From Bacillus sp. FSL H8-0547 (lineage in GTDB: Bacteria > Bacillota > Bacilli > Bacillales > Bacillaceae), in the NCBI GenBank assembly GCA_038002745.1, contig JBBODD010000001.1, forward strand, positions 1,798,001-1,862,000: 64,000 nucleotides of DNA, written 5' to 3'. A model generated the notes under the pieces. That model was given only the letters and a program-made list of their open reading frames with translations. It made no database searches and had not been told where the DNA came from. Shown in pieces: positions 1 to 9,220 of this stretch (positions within the stretch are counted from its first letter, which is position 1; each line of letters begins with the position of its first letter). Both the position numbers and the translations under genes were made by a program.

Positions 1-61
1 CAATAATCATGACGACTTCCTTTGAAGGAATCACGAAATTGTCTCCCAAGTGGATATACAT
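1..61 (-). CDS. remB: RemB/YaaB (DUF370), 5' part only
   Basis: Only the first 20 codons lie in the window, reading M-Y-I-H-L-G-D-N-F-V-I-P-S-K-E-V-V on the minus strand, which is the characteristic start of YaaB/RemB. In B. subtilis the paralogous RemA/RemB proteins are DNA-binding regulators of biofilm matrix genes. The start ATG (59-61) is preceded by a purine-rich ribosome binding site at about 70-78. It lies 19 bp downstream of recF and is probably co-transcribed with it. The rest, and gyrB beyond it, are outside the window. Confidence 0.85.
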   Translation of the reverse strand, partial: MYIHLGDNFVIPSKEVVMII

Positions 62-80
62 GAAAAACCACCTCTCTCAC

Positions 81-1190
81 TTAAGTAAGCGTGCCTTTTG
101 AAACGCGGTACGTTGTTGCTTCCTTCAGCGTCTTATGGTCAATGCCCTCAACGCTTGTCGTCGTGACAAACGTCTGCACTTTCCCCTGAATTGTATTTAA
201 TAAATGCGATTGCCTGTAATCATCAAGTTCAGATAAAACATCATCAAGAAGAAGAATCGGATACTCGCCGATTTCTTCGTGAATCAGATCGATTTCTGCA
301 AGTTTCAGCGAGAGAGCGGTTGTCCGCTGCTGTCCCTGGGAGCCGAACGTCTGGACGTCACGCCCGTTCACAAAGAAAAGAAGATCATCTCTGTGCGGAC
401 CGGCAAGAGTTGCTCCGCGCTCAATTTCTTTTTCTTTTATTTTATCAAACTTCTCTTCATATCCTTCTATCATTTTCGACAAACTTGAGGCTTCTGATAC
501 ATCAGCGGAGGCTTTATACTCAATCGTCAGTGTTTCAAGCCCCCTGCTGATACCCTCATGGACCGGCTGAGCCCATTTCTGGAGCTTGCCGAGAAACTCC
601 ATTCGCTTTTTCACTACTTTTGCAGCGGATTCTGCAAGCTGGGAAGTCAGCACATCAAGCATCGTCCGGTCAGTCTGCCTCTTCATCTGCAGCTGTTTTA
701 AATACTGATTCCGCTGCAGCATGACCTTTTGAAATTTATTTAAATCATGAAGATAGACAGGCGAAACCTGTCCGATTTCCATATCGATAAAGCGTCTTCT
801 GACCTGGGGGCTGCCTTTTACAAGGTTAAGGTCTTCGGGAGCAAACATGATCACGTTCATCGCTCCGACATACTGGCTTAATTTCTGCTGCTCAATGTGG
901 TTCAGCTTCGCTTTTTTTCCTTTTTTTGAAATGACGAGCTGCATTGGCACAGAACCGTTTTGTTTTTCTGCTCTGCCTTCTATTTTAGCATATTCCTCGT
1001 CCCAGTAGATAAGATCTTTGTCATTTGACGTGCGGTGGGATTTGGCCATGGCCAGGACATAGATCGCTTCCATCACATTCGTTTTCCCCTGGGCATTCTC
1101 CCCGAGGATGACATTGACCTTGTTTTCAAACTCCGCAGTCAGTTCTTTATAGTTGCGGTAGTTCCGCAGGGACAGTTCTTTGATAAACAA
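81..1190 (-). CDS. recF: DNA replication and repair protein RecF
   Basis: This 369-aa SMC-like ABC ATPase loads RecA at gaps and stalled forks. The Walker A loop G-E-N-A-Q-G-K-T-N lies near residues 30-38. The signature segment ([19 protein letters not shown]) is near residue 280, followed by Walker [12 protein letters not shown]. Length is normal for the family. The start is a TTG at 1188-1190 giving [14 protein letters not shown], collinear with the B. subtilis start. It sits between yaaA and remB in the canonical origin operon. Confidence 0.97.
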   Translation of the reverse strand: MFIKELSLRNYRNYKELTAEFENKVNVILGENAQGKTNVMEAIYVLAMAKSHRTSNDKDLIYWDEEYAKIEGRAEKQNGSVPMQLVISKKGKKAKLNHIEQQKLSQYVGAMNVIMFAPEDLNLVKGSPQVRRRFIDMEIGQVSPVYLHDLNKFQKVMLQRNQYLKQLQMKRQTDRTMLDVLTSQLAESAAKVVKKRMEFLGKLQKWAQPVHEGISRGLETLTIEYKASADVSEASSLSKMIEGYEEKFDKIKEKEIERGATLAGPHRDDLLFFVNGRDVQTFGSQGQQRTTALSLKLAEIDLIHEEIGEYPILLLDDVLSELDDYRQSHLLNTIQGKVQTFVTTTSVEGIDHKTLKEATTYRVSKGTLT

Positions 1191-1235
1191 ATCCGTTCAC
1201 CAACTTTAAGTTGTGTATTTCACATCTTGAAACAT

Positions 1236-1454
1236 TCAGCTTTTAACGATAAATGTTCCGAAATCAGGAATATCAACAAGATCTCCGTCATAAAGTTTTT
1301 TGCCGCGGCGGTTCTCAGGCTCCCCGTTTACAAATATCGCATATTCCTGAAGAAACCATTTTGCCATGCCGCCGGTCTGAATCACATCCGCCAATTTTAA
1401 AAATTGGCCCAGTGCTATATATTCTGTATCTATTTTAACAGGTTTTCTGGACAT
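1236..1454 (-). CDS. yaaA: S4-domain RNA-binding protein YaaA (RlbA)
   Basis: This 72-aa protein is almost entirely one S4 RNA-binding domain. The core runs from IALGQFLKLADVIQTGG to EYAIFVNGEPENRRGKKL, the usual alpha-L motif. In B. subtilis the homologue is linked to ribosome assembly. The ATG at 1452-1454 follows an A/G-rich binding site; the frame is open upstream, but those extra residues are not conserved. It is the usual small gene between dnaN and recF. Confidence 0.92.
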   Translation of the reverse strand: MSRKPVKIDTEYIALGQFLKLADVIQTGGMAKWFLQEYAIFVNGEPENRRGKKLYDGDLVDIPDFGTFIVKS

Positions 1455-1617
1455 TCCGGATCGCCTTCTTTCTAAAATCTCTAACACTTTATTTTACTAA
1501 ATATACTGGCCATACCACAATAGGCAGCTGCCTGTTCTTTTTAAAGAAAATCGTGTCTTCTCTGCGCGGACACTACGCGTGACAAAAGTCCTTCCCATAA
1601 CGGATAAGACTGCTGGC

Positions 1618-1654
1618 TAAAAAAAGAAAGCTGCCGGCAGACCGCCGGCAGCTT
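1618..1654 (-). terminator. Rho-independent terminator after dnaN
   Basis: On the minus strand, AAGCTGCCGGC (1644-1654) pairs perfectly with GCCGGCAGCTT (1628-1638) and is followed by a T-rich tract. It would end the dnaA-dnaN message, so yaaA-recF-remB may depend on read-through or a promoter in 1455-1617. Confidence 0.85.
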
Positions 1655-1660
1655 GTGTCA

Positions 1661-2797
1661 TTAATACGTTCTGACAGGGAGAATCAGCTGAAGGATGGAA
1701 TCGTCATTTGGAGTGCGAATCAAAAACGGTCTCATCGCACCTGTAAAGCTGATGCTGATTTCTGTTCCCTCAAGTGCCTTTAATGCATCCATCATATATT
1801 TTGCACTGAAAGAAATTTTTAATTCCTCTCCCGAGAGTTCCTGTGTCTGCACTTCCTCGATGACTTTTCCGATTTCCGGAGTGTTCGAAGAAACTTCGAC
1901 AATTCCGTCTTCAAGCGTAGAGAACTTTACGACGTTGTTTCTGCCTTCTTTTGCAAGAAGAGATGCGCGGTCGATGGCCTGAAGAAAATCTTTTGTATTC
2001 AGAACCATTTCTGTTTTGCTTTCAGAAGGAATCAGCCTCGTTGTATCAGGGTAGTTTCCGTCAAGAAGTCTTGAGAAGAACAGCAGGTTTTCCGCTTTGA
2101 AAAGCACCTGGCTTTCTGTGATCACAATTTCGATTTCTTCGCTCGAATCAGCAAGAATTTTGCTCAACTCATTTAAACTTTTTCCGGGAATGACAACATT
2201 GTAGGAAGTGTCAGCTTCCATTTCAATTTTTGCCTTGCGGAGGGCAAGACGATGGCTGTCTGTTGCGATGCAGATCAGCTCTTTATTTTCAAGCTTCCAG
2301 TTAACACCTGTCAAAATCGGGCGGGTTTCGGAAGTTGAAACAGAAAAAACGGTTTGTCTGATCATCGTTTTTAAAAGATCTGTCGGAACTTTGAAGCTGT
2401 TGTGCTCCTCCACTTGAGGAAGATGCGGATATTCCTCTGCATCCAGTCCATTTAAGTTGAACTCTGCTTTGCCTGAACGGATGACTGTCATGTGATGGCC
2501 ATGAACCTCCATCTCCACAGAATCCTTAGGAAGTTTTTTAACGATTTCACTGAAGAAACGGGCCTGAAGGACGATGCTGCCTGCCTGCTTGATTTCTGCA
2601 ATCTCTTTTCCGTTTTCTTCTGTAGGAATGAAAGACTCAATCGAGATATCAGAATCACTTCCTGTAAGAGTGACTCCTTCTTCTGTTGCCACAATTTTAA
2701 TTCCCGTCAGGATTGGAATAGTCGTTCTGGACGAAACAGCTTTCATGACATCCTGTACGCTTTGAACAAGACGGTCTTTTTGAATGACGAATTTCAT
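1661..2797 (-). CDS. dnaN: DNA polymerase III beta sliding clamp
   Basis: DnaN forms the ring-shaped processivity clamp that holds the polymerase on DNA and recruits many partners. The 378 residues from M-K-F-V-I-Q-K-D-R-L match the B. subtilis length, and the C-terminus L-I-L-P-V-R-T-Y is the typical clamp end. The frame is open 50 codons further upstream, but ATG 2795-2797 has a strong AGGAGG site just before it and matches the family start. It is transcribed after dnaA across the origin-containing gap. Confidence 0.98.
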   Translation of the reverse strand: MKFVIQKDRLVQSVQDVMKAVSSRTTIPILTGIKIVATEEGVTLTGSDSDISIESFIPTEENGKEIAEIKQAGSIVLQARFFSEIVKKLPKDSVEMEVHGHHMTVIRSGKAEFNLNGLDAEEYPHLPQVEEHNSFKVPTDLLKTMIRQTVFSVSTSETRPILTGVNWKLENKELICIATDSHRLALRKAKIEMEADTSYNVVIPGKSLNELSKILADSSEEIEIVITESQVLFKAENLLFFSRLLDGNYPDTTRLIPSESKTEMVLNTKDFLQAIDRASLLAKEGRNNVVKFSTLEDGIVEVSSNTPEIGKVIEEVQTQELSGEELKISFSAKYMMDALKALEGTEISISFTGAMRPFLIRTPNDDSILQLILPVRTY

Positions 2798-3052
2798 TAG
2801 GGTAAATCCTCCTTTTTTCGTACGGTGGAATATTTCTTCTGGTGACTTAATATATATATATTTTAAAGAAAAAAATAGTAGAAGTACTAGTAGGGCCTGT
2901 TGATATGTGTATAACTCTGTTGAAGAAAGGAAACACAGCCTATCCACATGTGGACAGACTGTGTATGAATCGTATTGGGTTATTCACATTATCCCGGATG
3001 CTCTATTTTATTTTGAGATGATTTTGCCTTGTTTATGCTGCTTGAGAGAGAG
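2798..3052. other. oriC: oriC part 2 (incC): dnaA-dnaN gap with DNA unwinding element
   Basis: This gap carries the basal unwinding elements. An AT stretch (TATATATATATTTTAAAG, around 2851-2868) is followed by six DnaA-trios (2876-2893), a GGCC block and DnaA-box-like sequences TGTTGATAT (2898-2906) and TGTGTATAA (2906-2914). A head-to-head box pair, CTATCCACA/TGTGGACAG, lies at about 2940-2957. This order (AT-rich, trios, GC block, boxes) is the organisation known from the B. subtilis origin, where strands first open. Assignment rests on arrangement and motif. Confidence 0.88.
2876..2893 (+). other. DnaA-trio array
   Basis: The 18 bases TAGTAGAAGTACTAGTAG are six consecutive triplets that fit the DnaA-trio pattern (3'-[G/A]A[T/A]-5'), with one TAC deviation. 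They touch a GGCC block and the DnaA boxes on one side and AT-rich DNA on the other, as in the B. subtilis unwinding region, where DnaA binds one strand through these triplets. Confidence 0.82.
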
Positions 3053-4399
3053 CTAGTTCTTCAGCATGCTCTCTATTTCTTTCAGCTGTTTAACAAGCTG
3101 GTCATCAGCCTGAAGGAGCTTGGAGATTTTCTCATGGGCATGAATGACGGTTGTATGGTCACGGCCTCCGAATTCCTCGCCGATCTTTGGAAGAGAGGAA
3201 TCAGTCAGTTCCCGTGACAGATACATCGCGATCTGCCTTGGAAACGCGACGGATTTTGTTCGTTTCTTTGCTTTAAAATCCTCAAGCTTCACGCTGAAAT
3301 GCTGGCCTACCATGCGCTGAATATCCGCAATGGTGATCATTTTCGGCTTTGAGCTCGGGATGATGTCTTTTAAAGCTTCTGCAGCAAGATCTGCATTTAT
3401 GTCTTTATTGATAAGGGATGAATAAGCAACAACCCGAATAAGTGCGCCTTCAAGTTCACGAATGTTGGAATCAATTTGATTGGCGATATAAAGCATGACT
3501 TCATTAGGGATATCAAGGCCCTCAGCCTTTGCTTTTTTTCTGAGAATCGCAATACGCGTCTCAAGATCCGGAGGGGTAATGTCCGTAATCAGTCCCCATT
3601 CAAATCTGGATCTGAGGCGGTCTTCTAGTGTCGGTATTTCCTTTGGAGGACGGTCGCTGGAAATGACAATCTGCTTGCTTTCTTCATGCAGGGTGTTAAA
3701 CGTATGGAAAAACTCCTCCTGCGTCTGTTCTTTTCCGGCAAGAAACTGAATATCATCTATAAGCAAAACGTCAACGCTGCGGTATTTGTTGCGGAAATCT
3801 TTCGCCTTGTTATCACGGATGCTGTTAATGAATTCGTTCGTGAATTTCTCTGAGGACAGGTAAACGACCTTTGCATTTGGTTTATGATCAATGACATAAT
3901 GGCCGATTGCATGCATAAGATGCGTTTTTCCAAGTCCTACCCCCCCATAGATAAACAGCGGATTGTAGGCTTTTGCAGGCGCTTCTGCCACGGCAAGCGA
4001 CGCTGCGTGGGCAAACCTGTTGCCTGAACCGATAACGAATGTATCGAACGTATATTTTGGATTCAGCATATTTTGAGGCAGCTCGATCTGCTCTTCGTCC
4101 TTTGCCACCTGCTTAATCGGTGATTTCGGCATAAAATCTGCTTCGTTCTGATTTTGGGGAATAATGAACTTGATCAGCAGCTCCTCGCCTGTCAGTTCAT
4201 AAATGGTATTGGCAATTAAATGCAGATACCGTGATTCCAGCCAGTCGCGTGCAAATTCATTAGGAGCCGTAATCGTCAGCGTGTCTCCTTTAAGTGCATG
4301 GGCCTTCGTCGATTTCAGCCACGTTTCAAAGCTTGGCTTGCTGAGTTTTTTTTCAATTTCAGACAGCGCCTTGCTCCACAGCTCATCAATGTTCTCCAT
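3053..4399 (-). CDS. dnaA: Chromosomal replication initiator protein DnaA
   Basis: DnaA is the AAA+ initiator that binds oriC boxes, opens the duplex and loads the helicase. The 448-aa protein has an N-terminal DnaB-interaction domain, a variable linker (about 85-110), the AAA+ core with Walker [10 protein letters not shown] and Walker B L-L-I-D-D-I-Q-F, and a C-terminal HTH with [13 protein letters not shown] 4397-4399 is preferred over the ATG three codons earlier, because the GGAGGG site is then about 11 bases away rather than 2. DnaA boxes on both sides imply autoregulation. Confidence 0.98.
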   Translation of the reverse strand: MENIDELWSKALSEIEKKLSKPSFETWLKSTKAHALKGDTLTITAPNEFARDWLESRYLHLIANTIYELTGEELLIKFIIPQNQNEADFMPKSPIKQVAKDEEQIELPQNMLNPKYTFDTFVIGSGNRFAHAASLAVAEAPAKAYNPLFIYGGVGLGKTHLMHAIGHYVIDHKPNAKVVYLSSEKFTNEFINSIRDNKAKDFRNKYRSVDVLLIDDIQFLAGKEQTQEEFFHTFNTLHEESKQIVISSDRPPKEIPTLEDRLRSRFEWGLITDITPPDLETRIAILRKKAKAEGLDIPNEVMLYIANQIDSNIRELEGALIRVVAYSSLINKDINADLAAEALKDIIPSSKPKMITIADIQRMVGQHFSVKLEDFKAKKRTKSVAFPRQIAMYLSRELTDSSLPKIGEEFGGRDHTTVIHAHEKISKLLQADDQLVKQLKEIESMLKN

Positions 4400-4830
4400 A
4401 TGAGGCATCTCCCTCCTTCTTTAAAAAAGTAACGTGTATATGTTTTGTACAACCATTCATAGGCGTGCGAATAAATATACAAAAAGGACAAAATGTGCAT
4501 AAATATATAATATAGTAGTAAAACATCTTTTCGACATAAACCTTCACGTGTGGACAAGTTTTTTAACAGGGTGTTTATAATCTTTCCACATGTTATCCAC
4601 AATGTGTGGATAATTAATTTTATGACGTTTGATATTCAGAGTGAAAACACAAATATAATATCAAATTAAACGAAGCGGCGCAATGGTTTTGAAAAACTTA
4701 TCCACATACCTGCTTTCCTGTTGAGAAAAATTGTCCACATCTGTTTGTTCTGTGAGAAACCTGTCGATAACGGGTGTGGATAAAAAATATTGTCGAAAAA
4801 ATTGTGCACAGGCCGGTGCCACGGGAAAAA
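4400..4830. other. oriC: oriC part 1 (incAB): DnaA-box cluster upstream of dnaA
   Basis: This non-coding segment has exact DnaA boxes at 4593-4601 (TTATCCACA), 4605-4613 (TGTGGATAA), 4698-4706 (TTATCCACA) and 4775-4783 (TGTGGATAA). Near matches lie at 4549-4557, 4729-4737 and 4761-4769. Together with the dnaA-dnaN gap this is the bipartite origin typical of Bacillus. The dnaA promoter must also lie here; AT-rich TATATTATATATTTATG on the minus strand near 4500 is a candidate -10 region. Confidence 0.9.
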
Positions 4831-4940
4831 ATTGAACACGCTGCAGAAGGTGTTTCAGATCCAATCCAGAATTGTTTTTGTCTTTGAAATTGAAAATGAG
4901 CTGAAATCCAGTGGACTGCAGCGGAAGAAACTTGACTCCT

Positions 4941-5059
4941 TGTCCAGCTGCAGCGCCCAACTCCTCTGTCAGAACAAAATCCCCCAAAAAGTCAAACCCG
5001 GACTTTTCGGGGGATTTCTTATCTGACTGCCGGAGCAAAACGGGCGCTTCCGCTTTTCT
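4941..5059 (+). repeat. Structured intergenic repeat, copy 1
   Basis: This copy shares its start (TGTCCAGCT), its outer arms (AGCGCC / GGCGCT) and its end (CGCTTTTCT) with 35853-35970. Its centre is a 17-bp hairpin: AAATCCCCCAAAAAGTC (4977-4993) against GACTTTTCGGGGGATTT (5001-5017), with one mismatch. Copy 2 carries paired compensatory changes in the same stem. Similar dispersed elements are frequent between genes in Bacillaceae. It has no plausible coding content. Confidence 0.8.
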
Positions 5060-5200
5060 ACGGGATGAAGAGGGCACGGGAGACCCCGCAAGCGAAGCGA
5101 GGAGGCTCCCGGCGCTCCCCGCGGAAAGCAAGTTTCTGGAGTGGAAGGGAACGGTTTGTCGTGCGGAAAGCAAGTTCTGAAGGGAACGGTTTGCATGAGG
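5060..5200. repeat. GC-rich intergenic repeat with internal duplication
   Basis: The segment after the hairpin element is GC-rich and holds an imperfect direct repeat. GCGGAAAGCAAGTTTCTGGAG (about 5119) and GCGGAAAGCAAGTTCTGAAG (about 5161) are both followed by GGGAACGGTTTG. It resembles a dispersed intergenic family I recall from Bacillus genomes. Reading frames through it (both strands) show no conserved protein. Confidence 0.6.
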
Positions 5201-5265
5201 CAACCAAGAACCATCAGAAAAAAGAGAACGAAAAACCGCACCATGAAATCTTTTTTGACAGATGG

Positions 5266-5295
5266 TTGACAATTCGAGGGGTCACTCTCTATAAT
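5266..5295 (+). promoter_or_regulatory. Sigma-A promoter of rpmH
   Basis: TTGACA (5266-5271) is separated by 18 bases from TATAAT (5290-5295), about 45 bases before the rpmH start. A second TTGACA sits at 5255-5260. Confidence 0.85.
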
Positions 5296-5340
5296 TAGAA
5301 AGACTGTCTTTAACAGCTATTCCTCAGGGAGGTGTCTATA

Positions 5341-5475
5341 ATGAAAAGAACGTATCAGCCAAATAACCGCAAACACAGCAAAGTTCACGGTTTCCGCGCT
5401 CGCATGAGCTCAAAGAACGGACGTAAAGTGCTAGCAGCACGTCGTCGCAAAGGAAGAAAAGTATTATCAGCATAG
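5341..5475 (+). CDS. rpmH: 50S ribosomal protein bL34
   Basis: This is a 44-aa, highly basic protein starting [18 protein letters not shown] and ending K-V-L-S-A. It is the universal L34, one of the smallest large-subunit proteins. GGGAGGTG lies just before the ATG. It opens the rightward arm away from dnaA, as in nearly all bacteria. Confidence 0.98.
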   Translation: MKRTYQPNNRKHSKVHGFRARMSSKNGRKVLAARRRKGRKVLSA

Positions 5476-5476
5476 G

Positions 5477-5543
5477 CCACTGAAAACTATCAGTGGTCTT
5501 TTTTACATGGCCCAATCCTTCAAACAGATTGGGCCATGTTTTT
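5477..5543 (+). terminator. Two successive hairpins after rpmH
   Basis: CCACTGA/TCAGTGG followed by TCTTTTTT (5477-5505) is a good terminator. A second hairpin, ATGGCCCAATC / ATTGGGCCATG plus TTTTT (about 5506-5543), follows at once. Partial termination would let L34 be made in excess over RnpA. Confidence 0.85.
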
Positions 5544-5641
5544 AGGAAAACAGCTGTTTAAATAGATTCTTTTAAAGAAATAATGATGGCAGAGCTTTCA
5601 GCAGGCTAAAGGAACGTCAGGGAAGGATCCGGAGTGAGGGC

Positions 5642-6016
5642 ATGAAAAAGAAAAACCGCATTAAAAAAAACGAAGACTTCCAAAAAATATTCAAGCAGGG
5701 CAAGTCGATGGCAAACAGACAATTTGTGATCTACATGCTGAATCAGCCTGAAGAAAAGGAATTCCGCTTAGGTCTTTCAGTCAGCAAAAAGATAGGAAAT
5801 GCCGTGACCAGAAACAGGGTGAAGCGTCTCGTCCGTCAAGTATTCCTTGAAGAAAAAGACAGCTTGAAAACAGGCATGGACTACATTGTCATTGCCAGAA
5901 AACCCGCGTCTGAAATGGACTATCATGAAGTGAAAAGCAGTCTCCTGCACCTTTTCAGAAAAACGAAAATCCTAAAGCCCGGCATTCGCCGTGAAAGCGC
6001 CATAAAAAATACATAG
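5642..6016 (+). CDS. rnpA: Ribonuclease P protein component
   Basis: RnpA is the protein cofactor of the RNase P ribozyme that matures tRNA 5' ends. The 124-aa basic protein contains the signature R-N-R-V-K-R-L-V-R (about residues 58-66) and [15 protein letters not shown] upstream. ATG 5642 follows a GGAGTGAGGG site. It is slightly longer than the B. subtilis protein because of a basic tail ([13 protein letters not shown]). Confidence 0.96.
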   Translation: MKKKNRIKKNEDFQKIFKQGKSMANRQFVIYMLNQPEEKEFRLGLSVSKKIGNAVTRNRVKRLVRQVFLEEKDSLKTGMDYIVIARKPASEMDYHEVKSSLLHLFRKTKILKPGIRRESAIKNT

Positions 6017-6122
6017 AAATGTCTAGAACAAATTTCGATTTCTTATCTAAAGATGTTAGAATATATGTTGGATACACCGGCAAAAATAGCCGGTTCAGTT
6101 AGATTGTTAGGAGGAATACCGG

Positions 6123-6899
6123 TTGAAAAGGAGAATATTGTTAGTGCTTGGCTTAGTGAGCATGGTGATGCTTCTTGCGGGATGTACAGAAGTCAATCAG
6201 CCAATCACAGAAGAAAGCCAGGGGTTCTGGAATCAGTACATTGTCTATCCGTTGTCATGGCTTATCATATATTTCGCAGAATTAACGGGTGAAAATTATG
6301 GAATCTCCATTGTCATCGTAACGCTTATTATCCGCTTTGCCATTCTGCCTCTGATGATCAAGCAGATCAAAAACTCCAAAGCGATGCAGGAACTGCAGCC
6401 TGAAATGCAGAAGCTGCGTGAAAAGTACAGCTCGAAAGATCAGAAAACACAGCAGAAGCTTCAGCAGGAAACGATGGCTCTTTTCCAGAAGAATAAGGTA
6501 AATCCTCTTTCAGGATGTTTTCCTTTACTTGTGCAGATGCCGATTCTTATCGGATTCTATCATGCCATCATGAGAACAGAAGCAATTGCCGATCACAACT
6601 TCCTGTGGTTTGACCTTGGTGCACGTGATCCATTATTCCTTCTGCCGGTCATTGCCGGTATTACAACATTCATTCAGCAGAAATTAACGATGGCAGGAAC
6701 AGCAAGTCAAAATCCGCAAATGGCCATGCTTCTTTATATCATGCCAATTATGATCGTCATCTTTGCTGTCAGCTTCCCGGCTGCACTTTCCCTGTACTGG
6801 GTTGTAGGTAACCTGTTCATGATCGTGCAGACTATGATCATCTACGGACCTGATATTAAAAAGAATGCCCTTTTGAAATCGGGAGGAAAGAAAAAGTGA
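6123..6899 (+). CDS. spoIIIJ: Membrane protein insertase YidC1 / SpoIIIJ
   Basis: YidC/Oxa1-type insertase that places proteins in the membrane. In B. subtilis it is needed for engulfment-stage sporulation and SpoIIIA channel function. The 258-aa protein has a lipoprotein signal ([11 protein letters not shown], Cys near 21) and about five membrane segments, including [19 protein letters not shown]. The start is TTG 6123 with a strong AGGAGG site. The last codons overlap the jag start by four bases (GTGA), so the two are translationally coupled. Confidence 0.95.
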   Translation: MKRRILLVLGLVSMVMLLAGCTEVNQPITEESQGFWNQYIVYPLSWLIIYFAELTGENYGISIVIVTLIIRFAILPLMIKQIKNSKAMQELQPEMQKLREKYSSKDQKTQQKLQQETMALFQKNKVNPLSGCFPLLVQMPILIGFYHAIMRTEAIADHNFLWFDLGARDPLFLLPVIAGITTFIQQKLTMAGTASQNPQMAMLLYIMPIMIVIFAVSFPAALSLYWVVGNLFMIVQTMIIYGPDIKKNALLKSGGKKK

Positions 6900-7516
6900 G
6901 AGAAATAACTGCTGAGGGACTTAGCGTCAAAGAAGCAGTACAATCCGCTTTAAAAGAGCTTCATGCAACTGAAAATGAAGTAGAAATCACCGTGATTGAT
7001 GAAGGAAAAAAAGGTTTTTTGGGCCTGTTCGGCTCAAAGCCGGCAAGGGTGAAAGCTGTTAAACGGCCGAACCCCGCAGAAGAAGCGCATCGCTTTTTAA
7101 TGGATGTTGTCAGAAACATGGGCGTGGACGCAACTGTTGAAATGAAGCAGGACGGGAAAAATGTGACGTTTCAAATTGAAGGAGAGAAAGTGGCTCTTTT
7201 AATCGGAAAACGAGGACAAACCCTCAATTCCCTGCAGTATTTAACGCAGCTTGCGGCAAACCGCCATGCCAATCACTATCTGAACATTACCGTTGATGCG
7301 GAAAACTACAGATCCCGCCGCAAAGAGACCCTGATCCAGCTCGCCCACAAGCTTGCCCATCAGGCAATCCGGACGAGGAAAGAGGTTCCGCTTGAGCCGA
7401 TGCCTTCCTATGAACGGAAAATCATTCATGCTGCACTGGTCAGCCAGCAGCATAAAATCAAAACCTACTCTGTAGGTGAAGAACCTCACCGCCATTTGGT
7501 GATTGCGCCTAAATAG
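6896..7516 (+). CDS. jag: RNA-binding protein Jag / KhpB (Jag-N, KH, R3H)
   Basis: This 206-aa protein has a Jag-N domain (1-50, with K-K-G-F-L-G-L-F-G), a KH domain containing [13 protein letters not shown] and a C-terminal R3H domain ([12 protein letters not shown]). The family binds RNA and affects cell length and sporulation partly through SpoIIIJ. The GTG start overlaps spoIIIJ by four bases. A strong terminator follows. Confidence 0.95.
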   Translation: MREITAEGLSVKEAVQSALKELHATENEVEITVIDEGKKGFLGLFGSKPARVKAVKRPNPAEEAHRFLMDVVRNMGVDATVEMKQDGKNVTFQIEGEKVALLIGKRGQTLNSLQYLTQLAANRHANHYLNITVDAENYRSRRKETLIQLAHKLAHQAIRTRKEVPLEPMPSYERKIIHAALVSQQHKIKTYSVGEEPHRHLVIAPK

Positions 7517-7518
7517 CA

Positions 7519-7551
7519 AAACCCCGCTGATACTCATTCAGCGGGGTTTTT
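7519..7551 (+). terminator. Terminator after jag
   Basis: AAAACCCCGCTGA pairs with TCAGCGGGGTTTT around a 7-base loop, followed by a run of T. Confidence 0.93.
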
Positions 7552-7599
7552 TCTGTCTTCAGGAGGACTTAGATGAAGCGTGATTGGAAATATTGTTAT

Positions 7600-7665
7600 T
7601 AACATGTGGATAAGTTAAAATGATAGGTAACTGAATGTGCGGAAAATCAGACTGTGGATAAATTG
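7600..7665. promoter_or_regulatory. DnaA-box pair in the jag-mnmE gap
   Basis: Two exact TGTGGATAA boxes (7605-7613 and 7653-7661) lie between jag and mnmE, with a near match (ATATCCACA) just inside mnmE at about 7800. To my knowledge B. subtilis has a DnaA-bound cluster at the same trmE/jag position, so this is probably a conserved DnaA regulatory site. Confidence 0.7.
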
Positions 7666-7775
7666 AACTTTTTTCCTTTCAAATAAGAAATAACTGTGAT
7701 ATCTTATAAATTTGACTGCGTATTTAATAGAACATGCCATTATAGATTAATTTTGAAAGAAGCGGGGTGAAACGC

Positions 7776-9161
7776 ATGGATTTCGATACGATTGCGGCTA
7801 TATCCACACCGATGGGAGAGGGAGCGATCGCCATTGTCAGACTGAGCGGCGATGAAGCCATCGCGGTAGCTGACCGGCTTTACTCCGGACCATCCGGAAA
7901 AAGACTGCGTGACGTTGATAGTCATACCATTCATTATGGACATATAAAGGATCCTGATACAGGCCAGATTGTAGAAGAAGTGATGGTGTCTGTATTAAAA
8001 GGACCAAAAACATTCACCAGAGAAGATATTGTTGAAATCAACTGCCACGGCGGCATTGTTTCGGTTAACCGTGTCCTGCAGCTTGCCCTGAACGGAGGAG
8101 CAAGACTTGCAGATCCTGGTGAGTTTACAAAACGTGCGTTTTTAAACGGAAGAATTGACCTGTCCCAGGCTGAAGCGGTGATGGACCTCATCCGCGCCAA
8201 AACGGACAGAGCCATGAACGTAGCGCTTGGCCAGATGGAAGGAAGACTTTCCAAGCTGATTCAAAAGCTGCGCCAGGAAATACTTGAGACACTGGCCCAC
8301 GTTGAAGTGAACATCGATTATCCTGAATACGATGACGTTGAAGAAATGACGCACAGTGTGCTCATTGAAAAAGCGACGTATGTGAAGCAGGAAATTGAAA
8401 AGCTGCTCCAGACTTCCCAGCAGGGGAAAATTTTACGGGAAGGCCTTTCGACTGTTATCGTAGGCCGTCCGAATGTAGGGAAATCCTCGCTGCTTAACAG
8501 CCTCATCCATGAAAATAAAGCGATTGTCACAGATATTCCGGGAACGACGCGAGACGTGATTGAGGAGTACGTGAATGTAAGGGGCGTGCCTCTCAGGTTG
8601 GTCGATACGGCGGGAATCCGCGAGACGGAAGACATCGTAGAGCGGATCGGCGTTGAAAAATCCAGACAGGTGCTGAAAAAGGCCGACCTTATTCTGCTTG
8701 TCATGAACTTCAGCGAAGTTCTTTCACAGGAAGATGAACAGCTGTTTGAAGCTGTCAGCGGGATGGATGTCATCGTGATTGTCAATAAAACAGATCTGCC
8801 TCAGCAGATTGATTTGGACCGGGTAAAAGAGCTTGCCGGAAACTCGCCGGTTGTCACGACGTCACTGCTTGAAGAACAGGGCATTGACCAGCTTGAAGAA
8901 TCCATCAGCTCCCTCTTTTTTGAAGGGGCAGTCGGTCCTTCGGATTTAACCTATGTTTCAAATACAAGACACATTGCCCTGCTGTCGCAGGCAAAACGGT
9001 CAATTGGTGATGCTCTTGAAGCCATTGATGCAGGCGTTCCAATTGATATCGTTCAAATTGATCTGACGCGCACATGGGAGCTTCTCGGCGAAATCATCGG
9101 GGATGCTGTTCATGAAAGCCTGATTGATCAGCTGTTTGCCCAGTTCTGTCTCGGAAAATAA
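7776..9161 (+). CDS. mnmE: tRNA modification GTPase MnmE
   Basis: MnmE and MnmG together place the carboxymethylaminomethyl group on uridine-34 of several tRNAs. The 461-aa protein has the N-terminal tetrahydrofolate-binding domain, a G domain with [17 protein letters not shown] and N-K-T-D, and the catalytic C-terminal C-L-G-K. ATG 7776 is preferred over the GTG three codons earlier, since GCGGGGTG is then well spaced and the protein begins like its relatives. mnmG follows 59 bp later. Confidence 0.97.
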   Translation: MDFDTIAAISTPMGEGAIAIVRLSGDEAIAVADRLYSGPSGKRLRDVDSHTIHYGHIKDPDTGQIVEEVMVSVLKGPKTFTREDIVEINCHGGIVSVNRVLQLALNGGARLADPGEFTKRAFLNGRIDLSQAEAVMDLIRAKTDRAMNVALGQMEGRLSKLIQKLRQEILETLAHVEVNIDYPEYDDVEEMTHSVLIEKATYVKQEIEKLLQTSQQGKILREGLSTVIVGRPNVGKSSLLNSLIHENKAIVTDIPGTTRDVIEEYVNVRGVPLRLVDTAGIRETEDIVERIGVEKSRQVLKKADLILLVMNFSEVLSQEDEQLFEAVSGMDVIVIVNKTDLPQQIDLDRVKELAGNSPVVTTSLLEEQGIDQLEESISSLFFEGAVGPSDLTYVSNTRHIALLSQAKRSIGDALEAIDAGVPIDIVQIDLTRTWELLGEIIGDAVHESLIDQLFAQFCLGK

Positions 9162-9220
9162 GCTGCACGATTTTACATTTTGCTTTTTTTTATAAATGAC
9201 TTTTTTAAGGAGGAACTGCC

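Noticed and set aside
1035-1400. 121-codon plus-strand frame across recF and yaaA
   Set aside because: It is the complement of two conserved genes and has no independent support.
4661-5298. Open frames of 78-203 codons on both strands between dnaA and rpmH
   Set aside because: They run through DnaA boxes, the hairpin repeat and the GC-rich repeat, lack ribosome binding sites and read as low-complexity peptides. The region is oriC and repeats.
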